DNA of 64,000 bases from Flavobacterium sp. 9AF (GTDB lineage: Bacteria; Bacteroidota; Bacteroidia; Flavobacteriales; Flavobacteriaceae): NCBI RefSeq assembly GCF_902506265.1, contig NZ_LR733556.1, positions 827,001-891,000 on the forward strand, given 5' to 3'. The position numbers and the translations under genes were made by a program. The notes below the pieces were generated by a model. That model was not told where the DNA came from, made no database searches, and worked only from the letters and a program-made list of their open reading frames with translations. Shown here one piece after another: positions 47,480 through 56,997 of this stretch (position 1 is its first letter; the number at the start of each line of letters is the position of its first letter).

Positions 47480-48484
47480 CTAAAAATAGACTAAGTGTGC
47501 TTTAAATCCGTTAAAACCAACTATTTGGAGCGTTGGGGCTGGGATTTTTACTGTATTAAAAACGGAAAAAAAAGTTTTTAAAAAAGAAGATTTTGTTTCA
47601 ATTTTCGTCAAATCTACATCTAAACTCAAAAATAATTGACGAGAAATATTTTGTGAAAAATCATTTTTTTTTGCTTCTCGATTAGAACTGTAAATCATTC
47701 CTTCTCCTCCATAACCCAAAGCAAAATTCAACCATTTAGGAATACATTTTGCTTTTGTAAAAGAGTTAATATTAAATGACAACCAATAGGTTTGTCCGTT
47801 ATAATCTTTTAAAATTTCTTCATGTAATCCATCTCCAAGGGTTTTGGGGCGTAAATTGGCATAACTTGTTTGGTGAAAAGAAAATTTAGGAATAATTCTT
47901 TGTTCTTTCCAAAGTAACTGTTGAGAAACATATAAGGTAGTTCCTGAGAAATTAGCAATCATATCTCCAGATGAGGCTCCCCACTCTTGTGAAAAACCAT
48001 CAAACACTTCCACTACTGTTAAAAAACCTAAACCCAATGTGGCTCCATAGAGCAACTGTTCTTTTTCTGAAGCACCACTCCAATTAAGAGCTTCTGCTCC
48101 TATTCTACCCAAATGATACGAGGAATATAAATGTCCTGCTTTATCCATTTGCAACCACTCCTCATTATCATTAATAAAATGAAGATTACTTTTAGCATAG
48201 TCTTTATACCAAAGTTGATTTAAGCCAATTAGTGTTCCTCCTAAAATTATGGCTTCAGTAATAAAAACATTTGTCTTTCTGTTTTTATTTAAGGTATCAG
48301 ATGGTTTTAAAAATGAATTAAATGAAGATTGTGAATAGGACGAAACTTGCCCAAATAGAAAAAAAGTAAAAACAATAGCCCTGATTGTAGTAAAAATCCT
48401 TTTCTTGTTTTGCAAAAAACAAGAAAAGATTGTAACGAAAAGCAGGAAAAGGGATAACCAATATGTTAGGTAAATTCGCTCCAA
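47480..48484 (-). CDS. DUF2279 (YfiM-like) periplasmic protein
   Basis: A 334-residue protein; the N-terminal 50 residues are hydrophobic (two membrane-like stretches, the second TTIRAIVFTFFLFGQVSSYSQS resembling a signal peptide), so the start used may be too far upstream. The DUF2279 core is LWYKDYAKSNLHFINDNEEWLQMDKAGHLYSSYHLGRI and WGASSGDMIANFSGT, and beta strands follow. Its function is unknown. mltG ends 3 bases before its start, pointing to an operon for envelope proteins. Confidence 0.85.
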   Translation of the reverse strand: MERIYLTYWLSLFLLFVTIFSCFLQNKKRIFTTIRAIVFTFFLFGQVSSYSQSSFNSFLKPSDTLNKNRKTNVFITEAIILGGTLIGLNQLWYKDYAKSNLHFINDNEEWLQMDKAGHLYSSYHLGRIGAEALNWSGASEKEQLLYGATLGLGFLTVVEVFDGFSQEWGASSGDMIANFSGTTLYVSQQLLWKEQRIIPKFSFHQTSYANLRPKTLGDGLHEEILKDYNGQTYWLSFNINSFTKAKCIPKWLNFALGYGGEGMIYSSNREAKKNDFSQNISRQLFLSLDVDLTKIETKSSFLKTFFSVFNTVKIPAPTLQIVGFNGFKAHLVYF

Positions 48485-48487
48485 AAA

Positions 48488-49528
48488 CTATCTATTTATA
48501 CCTAATTTATTTACCCATTCTGCGTAAGCTTTAGCATTTACTTGATGTTGTTCATAATTTGCTGCAAAAAGATGGTATCCAGGTTTAGAAGGACTTGCGC
48601 AAAAATAATAATAATCGTGTTTTTCTGCATTTAAAACCGCATCTATAGCAGAGATGTCTGGCATTGTTATAGGTGCTGGTGGCAATCCTGTGTTGATATA
48701 TGTATTATAAGGAGAATTTATTTTTAAATCATCATACAATACTCTTTTTATTACCTGATTAAAATCTCCTGACTGTTTTTTTATAGCATAGATAACTGTT
48801 GGATCAGCTTGCAAAGGCATACCTGTTGCCAATCTATTTAAGTAAACTCCAGCAACTCTAGGTCTCTCATCTATTTTAACCGTTTCTTTTTGTACAATAG
48901 AGGCTAAAATAGAAACTTCCACTTGAGTTAAATTTTTAGCTGCAGCTTTCATTTTTCGTTCATGATTCCAAAAACGACGATATGATTTTGCCATTTTTTC
49001 AGCAATTTGATTGGCTGAAGTGTCCCAATAAAACTCATAAGTATCAGGTAAAAATAGCGCTAAAACAGCTTCTTCAGTAATTTCATTCTCTTTTAAAAAT
49101 TGTGGATTTGTAAATGTAGTAACAAAAGTTAGACTATCTGGTTCGGTTTGAGAAGCTAAACGTCCTGCTAGGTTACCTATACTTTCTTGATTATTAAAGG
49201 CAACTCGCACGGGAACATTTCTACGAAGAGAACGAACAATATCAAAATTATTCATCCCTTTTTTTAGTAAAAATCGGCCCGCTTTAACATTTTGATTATA
49301 TTTTCTACTACTTGCCATAAAATCAAAATTATCCAAATCTATGAGATAAGGTTTTAGAATTTCTTTTACTTCAGAATAGCTACTATTTGTAGGAATAAAT
49401 ACAAACAATTCATTTTCATTAAACTTTGTATTTGAAACAAATGCTTTTTTATACACTATAAAACCTAAAATTCCAGCCGCTACTAAACCCGCAACAGCGA
49501 TATATGCAATTATTTTCTTTAGACTCAA
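48488..49528 (-). CDS. mltG: Endolytic transglycosylase MltG
   Basis: Inner-membrane enzyme that cuts nascent peptidoglycan strands. One N-terminal membrane helix (about 5-28), a LysM-like region and the YceG catalytic domain with the glutamate in ASIVQKETVKIDERPRVAGVYLNRL and MPLQADPTVIYA, and FCASPSKPGYHLFAANYEQH near the end. At 346 residues it is of normal length. The GNAT gene ends 2 bases upstream, and dapF lies beyond it, in a compact minus-strand operon. Confidence 0.95.
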   Translation of the reverse strand: MSLKKIIAYIAVAGLVAAGILGFIVYKKAFVSNTKFNENELFVFIPTNSSYSEVKEILKPYLIDLDNFDFMASSRKYNQNVKAGRFLLKKGMNNFDIVRSLRRNVPVRVAFNNQESIGNLAGRLASQTEPDSLTFVTTFTNPQFLKENEITEEAVLALFLPDTYEFYWDTSANQIAEKMAKSYRRFWNHERKMKAAAKNLTQVEVSILASIVQKETVKIDERPRVAGVYLNRLATGMPLQADPTVIYAIKKQSGDFNQVIKRVLYDDLKINSPYNTYINTGLPPAPITMPDISAIDAVLNAEKHDYYYFCASPSKPGYHLFAANYEQHQVNAKAYAEWVNKLGINR

Positions 49529-49530
49529 TT

Positions 49531-50097
49531 TTATTTATTTTTAGAATTAATTAGTTGTAATAAATGCTCATCTTTATATACATGATTGACTTTGTTCCAA
49601 TCTTTTTTTATACCAATTTCTTGAAAGCCAAATTTAGAAAAAAGTTGGAAACTATGTGCGTTATCTGCGCTTATATTTGCAAATAATTGATGCAATTGCA
49701 ATTGTGTAAAAGCATACTCAATTAATAATCGCAAGGCTTCTGTTCCAAGTCCTTGACTTCTGTTCTCATTCTTATGAATTAAAATTCCTATACCAGCTCG
49801 ATTATTCTTAGGGTCAAAATCAAACAAATCAATCAAGCCAATTATTTTACTTGTTTCTGTAAGACAAATAGCTAATCTTAACTGTTTTGCTTCATATATA
49901 TCTTGATGAGCATTTTCTAAATACTGACGAATTAAAAAACGGCTATAAGGAGTAATTGTATTACTAATTTCCCAAATTTTTTCATCGTTTTCAATAGAAT
50001 ACACAAACTCTAAATCTTCAGGTTCTAAAGCTCTTAAATAAATCTGTTGCCCTTTTAGTGTAATCAATTGTTTAATTTTTATTTTTTTATACTTCAA
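49531..50097 (-). CDS. GNAT-family N-acetyltransferase
   Basis: A 188-residue acetyltransferase of the RimJ-like type: RALEPEDLEFVYSIENDEKIWEISNT and QGLGTEALRLLIEYAFTQLQLHQLFANISADNAHSFQLFSKFGFQE. The substrate is unknown; relatives can acetylate protein N-termini or polyamines. Its start overlaps the end of dapF by 11 bases. It is distinct from the other GNAT at 39780. Confidence 0.93.
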   Translation of the reverse strand: MKYKKIKIKQLITLKGQQIYLRALEPEDLEFVYSIENDEKIWEISNTITPYSRFLIRQYLENAHQDIYEAKQLRLAICLTETSKIIGLIDLFDFDPKNNRAGIGILIHKNENRSQGLGTEALRLLIEYAFTQLQLHQLFANISADNAHSFQLFSKFGFQEIGIKKDWNKVNHVYKDEHLLQLINSKNK

Positions 50098-50869
50098 TTA
50101 TACCTTCAAAAACAAACTTAGCTGGACCAATTAAAAAAACGTGCGTATAATTTCCGTTATTTTCCTCAAAATTTACCTCTAAATTACCCCCTTCTACTTG
50201 CAGTTTAACCTCATTTGAAGAAGTCAATTGATTATGAAACATAGCAATTGCAACTGCAGTAACTCCGGTTCCACAAGATAAGGTTTCATCTTCAACTCCT
50301 CTTTCATAAGTACGTACTGCAAATTTGTCACTGTCAAGTTGCTCAACAAAGTTGATATTACTTCCTGCTTTACCATATAAATCGGAATACCGAATTTGAC
50401 TACCTATTGTTTTTACATCAAATTGTGCTAAACCTGTAACCATTTCAACATGATGAGGAGAACCTGTATTTAGAAATAAATGATTAGGAAACACATGAAC
50501 ACCCGAAACATCTTTCATTTGCAATGAAACAATGTTTTGTTCAGAAATGGTAGCATAATGATATCCATCAACCGCTTCAAATTCAGCTTTTTCATCGACA
50601 ACTCCTATCTTTTTTGCAAAGGCAACTAAACATCTTCCGCCATTCCCACACATGCTACTCTCATTTCCATCTGAATTATAATACACCATTTTAAAATCAT
50701 ATTTTTCATGATTTTCAAGTAATATTAATCCGTCTGCACCTATTCCAAATTTTCTGTCACATAAAAAAGCTACTAATTTGGTATCATTTTTGGGAAAACA
50801 ATTATCACGATTGTCAATCATAACAAAATCGTTACCTGTACCTTGATATTTATAAAATTGAAGTTTCAT
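50087..50869 (-). CDS. dapF: Diaminopimelate epimerase
   Basis: Converts LL- to meso-diaminopimelate for lysine and peptidoglycan synthesis. From ATG 50869 (MKLQFYKYQGTGNDFVMIDN) the protein has 260 residues, with catalytic cysteines C74 in MCGNGGRC and C199 in SCGTGVTA. The in-frame extension upstream (to 50947) crosses the promoter and is rejected. First gene of the dapF-GNAT-mltG-DUF2279 operon, which groups cell-wall functions. Confidence 0.97.
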   Translation of the reverse strand: MKLQFYKYQGTGNDFVMIDNRDNCFPKNDTKLVAFLCDRKFGIGADGLILLENHEKYDFKMVYYNSDGNESSMCGNGGRCLVAFAKKIGVVDEKAEFEAVDGYHYATISEQNIVSLQMKDVSGVHVFPNHLFLNTGSPHHVEMVTGLAQFDVKTIGSQIRYSDLYGKAGSNINFVEQLDSDKFAVRTYERGVEDETLSCGTGVTAVAIAMFHNQLTSSNEVKLQVEGGNLEVNFEENNGNYTHVFLIGPAKFVFEGIIEV

Positions 50870-50889
50870 TAATTTTATTTTATATAGCA

Positions 50890-50921
50890 CAAAGATAAAA
50901 ACAAAGTGATTAGGAATACAA
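50890..50921 (-). promoter_or_regulatory. Promoter of the dapF operon
   Basis: TTG (50921-50919), 21-base spacer, TATCTTTG (50897-50890), minus strand. The other 220 bases up to the htrA start hold no gene I can support. Confidence 0.5.
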
Positions 50922-51142
50922 TTTATTAACAAAACATAAAAGAACAAATATTAGCTAATACAAAAAATATTAAAAAGATGTTAAACATTGTTAAGCGAGC
51001 GTTAAACTGATTTTTTGTTAAAATTTTGTGTTTAATTTTACAATGAAATCAAATTATTACATTATCAATAATTCATATTTCGTATTGTTTTTAAAAAATT
51101 TGAATGACAACCCCATTTATAACTATAAAAAATTAAATTTAT

Positions 51143-52525
51143 ATGAAAAGATTAGGAAGTATTTTTTTAGTAGCATTATTCAGCGGAGCTATTACTTTAG
51201 GTGCTTACAAATTATTTTTAGAGCCTAAAGACACCTCATTAGTAACAGTAGCCCCAAATTACACTCGAAATGTATCTTTAGGTGCCGAAAACACTAATTT
51301 TACTACAGCTGCTGAAACTGCGATTCATAGTGTAGTGCATGTTAAAAACATGACTATGCAACGTGTTTATAGTAATCCTATGGAATACATATTTGGTTAC
51401 GGCAGAGGTGGCACACAACAACAAATGCAAATTGGAACTGGATCAGGTGTAATTATTTCTGAAGATGGCTATATTGTAACCAACAATCATGTTATTGATA
51501 ATGCTAGTGAATTAGAAGTTACCTTAAATGACAATAGAAGTTATAAGGCAAAATTAATTGGTACAGACTCAAAAATGGATATTGCTCTAATTAAAATAGA
51601 CGCTGATGAAAAATTACCTTATATTGTGTTTGGAGATTCAGAAAATACTAAAGTTGGAGAATGGGTATTAGCTGTTGGTAATCCATATAATTTGACTTCT
51701 ACAGTTACCGCTGGTATTATTTCGGCAAAAGCCAGAGATTTAAGTAATGAAGGATTACAATCATTCATTCAAACAGATGCCGCAGTTAATCCTGGCAACA
51801 GTGGTGGAGCATTAGTAAATACAAGAGGAGAATTAATAGGAATTAATACCATGATTTCTTCGCCTACAGGAAGTTATGCCGGATATTCATTTGCTGTACC
51901 TTCAAATATTACAAGAAAGATTGTAGAAGATTTAATGCAGTATGGAAATGTTCAAAGAGGTGTATTAGGTATTGAAGGAAGAGAATTAAATAATACTTCT
52001 TCAAAAGAAATAGGTATTAATCAAAGCCAAGGATTTTATGTAGGCGGTGTGACTAAAAAATCTGGAGCAGAAAAAGCTGGCATTAAAGAAGGTGATATAA
52101 TTATTCAATTAGATACTAAAAAAATTAACAAGTTTACTGATTTAACAAATTATATAAATTCTAAGCGACCAAATGAAATCGTTAATGTGACCGTTTTGAG
52201 AGATGGAGAAGAAAAAATAATTCCAGTTAAATTGACTAAGAAAGAATTATTAACTTACGAAGTAAACGGTATTGAATTTGAAGACCTTTCGAATAATGAC
52301 AAAAAAGCAAACAATATAGACTATGGAATAAAAATAAAGTCGGTTACTAATCAAGAGCTTTCAGAATACACAAATGCTTTAGAAGGAAGTATCGTATTAA
52401 GTGTAGATGGTAGAAAAGCAGAAGATGTCGAGAAAGTTACCACTTATCTAAAAAGCAAAAGAAATCCGAGATCACAATATAAACTGATTACTAAAGACGG
52501 ACAATTAATTCAAGCTATATTTTAA
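51143..52525 (+). CDS. HtrA/DegP-family periplasmic serine protease
   Basis: A 460-residue quality-control protease or chaperone of the periplasm. An N-terminal signal/anchor (about 5-25) precedes the trypsin-like domain with triad H116 (TNNHVID), D146 (SKMDIALI) and S220 (NPGNSGGAL). Two PDZ domains follow (about 270-360 and 375-460; SGAEKAGIKEGDII and ALEGSIVLSVDGRKAEDV). Transcribed alone, followed by a strong terminator. Typically induced by misfolded envelope proteins; no specific operator was recognised. Confidence 0.95.
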   Translation: MKRLGSIFLVALFSGAITLGAYKLFLEPKDTSLVTVAPNYTRNVSLGAENTNFTTAAETAIHSVVHVKNMTMQRVYSNPMEYIFGYGRGGTQQQMQIGTGSGVIISEDGYIVTNNHVIDNASELEVTLNDNRSYKAKLIGTDSKMDIALIKIDADEKLPYIVFGDSENTKVGEWVLAVGNPYNLTSTVTAGIISAKARDLSNEGLQSFIQTDAAVNPGNSGGALVNTRGELIGINTMISSPTGSYAGYSFAVPSNITRKIVEDLMQYGNVQRGVLGIEGRELNNTSSKEIGINQSQGFYVGGVTKKSGAEKAGIKEGDIIIQLDTKKINKFTDLTNYINSKRPNEIVNVTVLRDGEEKIIPVKLTKKELLTYEVNGIEFEDLSNNDKKANNIDYGIKIKSVTNQELSEYTNALEGSIVLSVDGRKAEDVEKVTTYLKSKRNPRSQYKLITKDGQLIQAIF

Positions 52526-52550
52526 AAAATAAGTTTATAAAATTTAACTT

Positions 52551-52577
52551 AAACAGCACTTAAAAGTGCTGTTTTTT
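52551..52577 (+). terminator. Terminator of htrA
   Basis: AAACAGCACT (52551-52560) and AGTGCTGTTT (52565-52574), 10-bp stem with loop TAAA, followed by T; it also faces the convergent barrel gene. Confidence 0.85.
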
Positions 52578-52580
52578 TAT

Positions 52581-53216
52581 TTAATTAAATTCATAATAAG
52601 TACCAATTTCAAAACCTAAAGCATTATATCCAAAATTTGGTTTCTGAATATTAGCATTAGACACATGCCTAAATAAGCATTTTAAATCTAATGAAATCTT
52701 TCCCAATTTATAATTTGTCCCAACAGCTAAAATATCACTAAAAGCAAAACCTTTATGCAATCTTTCTGTTTCTGTATCTATATACATTGGTCCTACATTG
52801 GCTAATCCATAAACAGAAATTTTGGGGTTGAAATAATAGCGATATATAATACCTAGATTTAAAACATATTCATTTATTTGTTTTAATTTCATATATTTTA
52901 ATCTCAGTTCTGTAGCATTTTCACTACTTGTAAAATATTCATGCCAATAATTTAAAGCTTCATGTTTAGAGCGATAATAACTTGGTTCAACAATCAATTC
53001 CCAAGTATGCTTATTATTTTTTAACAAATTAAAATGACTTGAAATTTTATAAATTGTGTTTTCATAAAAGTAATCACTGTCTTGTTTTACAAACGAATCT
53101 TGTGAAGAATATCCATATATAAGACCGAAGCGCAACCATTTTTTTTCTTTTACTTGTTCTTGGGAAAAACACATTAAAGACAAGAATAAAAAAATAGCAG
53201 TAAAATTGAATTTCAT
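52581..53216 (-). CDS. PagL-type acyloxyacyl hydrolase (outer-membrane barrel)
   Basis: A 211-residue outer-membrane protein with signal peptide MKFNFTAIFLFLSLMCFSQ and alternating beta strands. Near the C-terminus, FRHVSNANIQKPNFGYNALGF fits the PagL signature, with the catalytic His-Ser pair (H-V-S in RHVSNA) and the N-A that follows; it ends in YYEFN with a terminal aromatic as in barrel proteins. PagL removes the 3-position acyl chain of lipid A. The length (211) is slightly longer than enterobacterial PagL. It stands alone. Confidence 0.8.
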   Translation of the reverse strand: MKFNFTAIFLFLSLMCFSQEQVKEKKWLRFGLIYGYSSQDSFVKQDSDYFYENTIYKISSHFNLLKNNKHTWELIVEPSYYRSKHEALNYWHEYFTSSENATELRLKYMKLKQINEYVLNLGIIYRYYFNPKISVYGLANVGPMYIDTETERLHKGFAFSDILAVGTNYKLGKISLDLKCLFRHVSNANIQKPNFGYNALGFEIGTYYEFN

Positions 53217-53323
53217 TTTGTATTAGATTATTTGCCAAAAATACTTTAATTTATGAAGTCACAAAAAATATTTTTATAAGCTTTTTTTATTTAAAAATAT
53301 TTTACGAAAACGATTGAAATGAG

Positions 53324-53331
53324 TACTTTTG
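53324..53331 (+). promoter_or_regulatory. -7 element of the second GAPDH gene
   Basis: TACTTTTG matches TAnnTTTG, 36 bases before ATG 53368, and so supports that start over the upstream TTG. Confidence 0.45.
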
Positions 53332-53367
53332 CAAAAAATTAAACAACACCAATTTATTTTTTATTTC

Positions 53368-54816
53368 ATGAACAACAACACTTTATACGAAAAAGAGCTT
53401 ACTTTTCAAGCAGACAGAAGAAAAGCATGTGTAGAATTTATCAAAATTATAAGTGATTTATGGTATGATAAATCCATTGAATTAATTCTTTTTAGAAATC
53501 AATTGATAGACAGAAGTGTTAGCGATATTATCAACCTTCATGAATATGCTGGACAATTTGTTGGGAAACCTATTAACGTTTTTGATTCAGTTGAAATTGC
53601 AAGTGCAATACAAAGTTTAGATTTACCTCCGTCTCGAATAGACATTGGCAAACTGACCTATGAATATCATTTAGAAGATGACAAATACAATGATTCTAAA
53701 GCATTTGTAATAGATAAATTAAAAAATGCTAGAGAATATAAAGAAATCAAGCCAAAGGATGTAGTATTGTATGGTTTTGGAAGAATTGGTCGTCTTTTAG
53801 CTCGTGAAATGATGAGCAAAATAGGCAAAGGACAACAATTGCGTTTAAGAGCAATTGTAACCAGAGATAAATCAGACGCTGTACTATTAGAAAAAAGAGC
53901 TTCTTTATTACGATATGATTCAGTACATGGGGATTTTGAGGGATCTGTTCAAGCAGACATTGAAAATAATGCTTTAATTATTAATGGTACTACTGTACAT
54001 ATAATTACCGCTTCAAGTCCGGAAGAAATTGACTACACTACTTATGGAATAGAAGAGGCATTAGTAATCGATAATACAGGAGCATTTACAACCGAAGAAG
54101 CGTTAAAAAGACACCTAACTTCTAAAGGAGTTGACAAGGTTTTATTGACTGCACCAGGAAAAGGAGTCCCTAATATTGTATATGGTGTAAATCACGAAGA
54201 TTTCAATCCAGATGAAGTAACTATTTATTCCGCAGCTTCTTGTACTACAAATGCTATTACACCAATATTAAAAGTGGTTGAAGACACATTAGGCGTAGTA
54301 AAAGGTCATATTGAAACCATTCATGCCTACACTAATGATCAAAATCTAGTAGACAATATGCATAAAAAATATAGAAGAGGTCGTTCAGCTGCATTAAATA
54401 TGGTTATTACAGAAACTGGTGCAGGAAGTGCTGTAGCAAAAGCTTTACCTAGTTTAGCTGGAAAATTAACCTCAAATGCTATTCGTGTACCTGTTCCAAA
54501 TGGATCTTTAGTAGTTTTGAACTTAGAAGTAAATAAAGAAACTACTGTTTCCGATTTAAATAGTATTATGAAAAAATACGCCCTTGAAGGTAACCTTGTA
54601 GAACAAATTAAATATTCATTAAATAATGAATTGGTATCATCAGATATCGTAGGCACTTCTGCTCCGTCTATTTATGACAGTAATGCTACTATAGTATCTG
54701 AAGATGGTAAAAATATTGTTATGTATGTTTGGTATGATAATGAATATGGATATAGCCATCAAGTAATTCGATTAGCTAAATATATTGCTAAAGTAAGACG
54801 CTATACATACTATTAA
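53368..54816 (+). CDS. gap: Glyceraldehyde-3-phosphate dehydrogenase, long form
   Basis: A 482-residue GAPDH with an N-terminal extension of about 130 residues (MNNNTLYEKELTFQADRRKACVEFIKIISDLWYD...) before the Rossmann motif VVLYGFGRIGRLLARE. The catalytic cysteine is in SAASCTTNAITPIL, and DNDY-type ends VWYDNEYGYSHQVIRLAKY are normal. From ATG 53368 it has the family length seen in Bacteroidetes for this long type. With the shorter enzyme at 8507 the genome has two GAPDHs, likely split between glycolytic and gluconeogenic use; cofactor preference cannot be read here. Confidence 0.95.
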   Translation: MNNNTLYEKELTFQADRRKACVEFIKIISDLWYDKSIELILFRNQLIDRSVSDIINLHEYAGQFVGKPINVFDSVEIASAIQSLDLPPSRIDIGKLTYEYHLEDDKYNDSKAFVIDKLKNAREYKEIKPKDVVLYGFGRIGRLLAREMMSKIGKGQQLRLRAIVTRDKSDAVLLEKRASLLRYDSVHGDFEGSVQADIENNALIINGTTVHIITASSPEEIDYTTYGIEEALVIDNTGAFTTEEALKRHLTSKGVDKVLLTAPGKGVPNIVYGVNHEDFNPDEVTIYSAASCTTNAITPILKVVEDTLGVVKGHIETIHAYTNDQNLVDNMHKKYRRGRSAALNMVITETGAGSAVAKALPSLAGKLTSNAIRVPVPNGSLVVLNLEVNKETTVSDLNSIMKKYALEGNLVEQIKYSLNNELVSSDIVGTSAPSIYDSNATIVSEDGKNIVMYVWYDNEYGYSHQVIRLAKYIAKVRRYTYY

Positions 54817-54837
54817 TGGTTTATTATATAATTCATC

Positions 54838-54871
54838 AAAAAGAGCTGCAAATGATATTGCAGCTCTTTTT
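54838..54871 (+). terminator. Terminator of the long GAPDH gene
   Basis: AAAAAGAGCTGCAA (54838-54851) and TTGCAGCTCTTTTT (54858-54871) form a perfect 14-bp stem with loop ATGATA. Confidence 0.88.
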
Positions 54872-54894
54872 ATTTTAATCCGTTTGAATCAGCT

Positions 54895-55197
54895 TTATAA
54901 CAAAACTACCTTGTTAATAATTTCTTTTCCCATTTCTTCATTAATCATTTTAACAATTTTTTCTCGTCCATAAGAAAGTTCTTCCCTTAAAACAGCAGAA
55001 GTCAATCGTACATATAACGTTTTATTTTTCAATTCAATTGCTTCAGTATAATTAGCCACACCATTACCCATAATTTGTATCCAAGTTTCTTTGATTTTAA
55101 CTTTATCTATTCCTGTTTCTAATTTATTTTGGATTACAAAACTTTGCAAAACCTCTTTAATAGAAACTTCTTCACTAAATCTCTTTGCCATCTTCAC
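54895..55197 (-). CDS. DUF721 protein
   Basis: A 100-residue protein of the DUF721 family (RecX/DciA-like type), with LQSFVIQNKLETGIDKVKIKETWIQIMG and NKTLYVRLTSAVLREELSYGREKIVKMIN. Distant members of DUF721 include DciA, a replicative-helicase loader, but this short form is not proven to do that. Its 5' end overlaps the 3' end of the lipoprotein gene by 23 bases, so translation is likely coupled. Confidence 0.88.
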   Translation of the reverse strand: MKMAKRFSEEVSIKEVLQSFVIQNKLETGIDKVKIKETWIQIMGNGVANYTEAIELKNKTLYVRLTSAVLREELSYGREKIVKMINEEMGKEIINKVVLL

Positions 55198-55609
55198 CTA
55201 ATTTTATGTCTGTTCTTTTTTTATAATGATATTCTAAACCTTGTTCATTCTTCAGAACCAATTCAGAATCATTTAATGTCTCAATTACTTCTTTCCATTC
55301 TGAAAATTGAGTATGATTTAATAAAAAATATTTTTTATCTTTTTGTTCCATTCTAAATTCCTGAATTATATTATTTAGAACAAAATTTCCATTATAGAAT
55401 AACAATACTTTTCTACGTGTACCTTTATTTTTGTTTATATTTATTTGTTCTACCGACTCATTAATCTTATATTCTTTAACACTATTATCAGTTAGAACAA
55501 CTTTTTGAATTTCCCAAATTCCATTTAAAAATTTTAAATCTATGTTATCTTTTTTTTCAGAGCAAGATAATAGAATCAAAAAAAACAAACTAAAAAATAT
55601 TTTTCTCAT
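55175..55609 (-). CDS. Hypothetical lipoprotein, lipocalin-like
   Basis: A 144-residue protein with lipoprotein signal MRKIFFSLFFLILLSC and a mature part of eight or so short strands (LNGIWEIQKVVL, KVLLFYNGNFVLNN, ELVLKNEQGLEYHYKK) resembling the lipocalin-like family of Bacteroidetes. No function is known. It overlaps the DUF721 gene by 23 bases. Confidence 0.7.
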   Translation of the reverse strand: MRKIFFSLFFLILLSCSEKKDNIDLKFLNGIWEIQKVVLTDNSVKEYKINESVEQININKNKGTRRKVLLFYNGNFVLNNIIQEFRMEQKDKKYFLLNHTQFSEWKEVIETLNDSELVLKNEQGLEYHYKKRTDIKLGEDGKEI

Positions 55610-55697
55610 CGATTAAATTTTAAATAAAATTACGCATTTCAAATAGAAAAATTAAACTATTTTCCCATTTTATTATCTAAACAAGAAATTATCTTTT

Positions 55698-56765
55698 ATG
55701 AAACGAATTACTATATTCTCAATATTATTTTTTATTCTATTAAGTTGTAGCAACTCCGAAGATTTAATTCCTTTTTCTACGGAAGAAAATATGTATTTCC
55801 CACCAAATGACATTAATACTTGGGCAACCAAAACACCTGCAAGTTTATCATGGAAAGAAAACAACATTCCTGATTTATTAAACTACTTAGAAACTAAAAA
55901 CAGCAAAAGTTTTATAGTACTTCATAATGGCAAAATTGTCATGGAAAATTATTTCAATGGCCACATGAGTACATCCGCTTGGTATTGGGCAAGTGCAGGA
56001 AAAACATTAACTTCTACTCTAACTGGAATTGCAGAACAAGAAGGCTTACTTTCTATTACAGACAAGGTTTCAGACTATTTAGGCATTGGATGGACTAGTG
56101 CTCCTTTTGATAAAGAAAATTTGATTACATGCAAAAATCTCTTAAACATGACTTCTGGTTTAAATGACGCCTTAGGTGATGATGTATCACCAGCAAATCT
56201 TCAATATATTTCTGATGCAGGAACCAGATGGGCATACCATAATGTATATGTTAAATTACAAGACGTAGTTGCAACCTCTTCGGGTCAAACATGGGAAAAC
56301 TATTTTAATATAAAATTAAAAAATCCTATAGGGATGACGGGAACATGGATTACTAATAACAACTCGAATGTCTATTGGAGTACGACAAGAAGTATGGCTC
56401 GTTTCGGATTGTTAGCTTTAAATAATGGAAATTGGAATGGAACACAAATTATAAACAGTTCATTTTTCTCTCAAGCAACAACTACTTCTCAAAATATAAA
56501 CGAAGCCTATGGGTATCTATGGTGGTTAAATGGAAAATCGACTTATCATTTACCTCAAACACAAATTCAATTCTCTGGTAAGTTAGTTCCTAATGCGCCT
56601 AACGATATGTATATGGCATTAGGGAAAGATGACCAAAAAATTTATGTTATCCCAAGTCGTAAATTAGTTATTATAAGAATGGGAGATGCTGCAGATAGTT
56701 CTAATTATGCACTTTCCGATTTTGACAATTTGCTTTGGGAAAAAATCAGCGCTGTAATTAACTGA
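55698..56765 (+). CDS. Serine hydrolase, class C beta-lactamase-related lipoprotein
   Basis: A 355-residue protein with lipoprotein signal (SILFFILLSC). The fold is that of class C beta-lactamases/DD-peptidases: the SxxK nucleophile is S99-A-G-K102 (ASAGKTLTS), the Y-x-N motif is Y180-H-N182, and the third (K/H-T-G-like) box is less clear (GKSTYHLPQ region). Members include esterases and peptidases; the substrate is unknown and a true antibiotic-resistance role is not implied. It ends in a perfect terminator. Confidence 0.88.
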   Translation: MKRITIFSILFFILLSCSNSEDLIPFSTEENMYFPPNDINTWATKTPASLSWKENNIPDLLNYLETKNSKSFIVLHNGKIVMENYFNGHMSTSAWYWASAGKTLTSTLTGIAEQEGLLSITDKVSDYLGIGWTSAPFDKENLITCKNLLNMTSGLNDALGDDVSPANLQYISDAGTRWAYHNVYVKLQDVVATSSGQTWENYFNIKLKNPIGMTGTWITNNNSNVYWSTTRSMARFGLLALNNGNWNGTQIINSSFFSQATTTSQNINEAYGYLWWLNGKSTYHLPQTQIQFSGKLVPNAPNDMYMALGKDDQKIYVIPSRKLVIIRMGDAADSSNYALSDFDNLLWEKISAVIN

Positions 56766-56767
56766 AT

Positions 56768-56803
56768 AAAATAAAGGAGTTTTATAAAAAACTCCTTTAT
56801 TTT
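56768..56803. terminator. Bidirectional terminator
   Basis: AAAATAAAGGAGTTTT (56768-56783) and AAAACTCCTTTATTTT (56788-56803) form a perfect 16-bp stem with a 4-base loop. Confidence 0.88.
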
Positions 56804-56805
56804 AT

Positions 56806-56994
56806 CTATTTTTCCTTGAAAACTAATACAACAATAGAAAAATAAAACAAGATAAAACTTAACAATCTTGTCATAACAAATAATCCATTATGAGATTCCT
56901 CAAAAGGATAAACAACAACAGCTAAGATAACCGAACTAATAAAATACCATATAAAAGATATATTTATTAAAAAATTAAAAATACGGCTTAACAT
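56806..56994 (-). CDS. Small membrane protein after ftsY
   Basis: A 62-residue protein with two membrane segments (about 8-28 and 40-58). Starting 3 bases after the ftsY stop and ending next to the terminator, it fits a real small co-transcribed gene; AT-rich shadows rarely give two clean helices. I do not recognise the family. Because FtsY targets membrane proteins, the pairing is suggestive but unproven. Confidence 0.55.
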   Translation of the reverse strand: MLSRIFNFLINISFIWYFISSVILAVVVYPFEESHNGLFVMTRLLSFILFYFSIVVLVFKEK

Positions 56995-56997
56995 ATG

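Noticed and set aside
50870..50947. In-frame extension of DapF
   Set aside because: It crosses the promoter -7 element and the family N-terminus begins at 50869.
51028..51228. Small ORF upstream of and overlapping htrA
   Set aside because: It runs through the htrA start in another frame, is very AT-rich and has no family pattern.
55698..56765. Beta-lactamase resistance gene
   Set aside because: The fold and SxxK/YxN motifs are shared with many esterases and peptidases, and the third active-site box is not clear, so resistance cannot be claimed.
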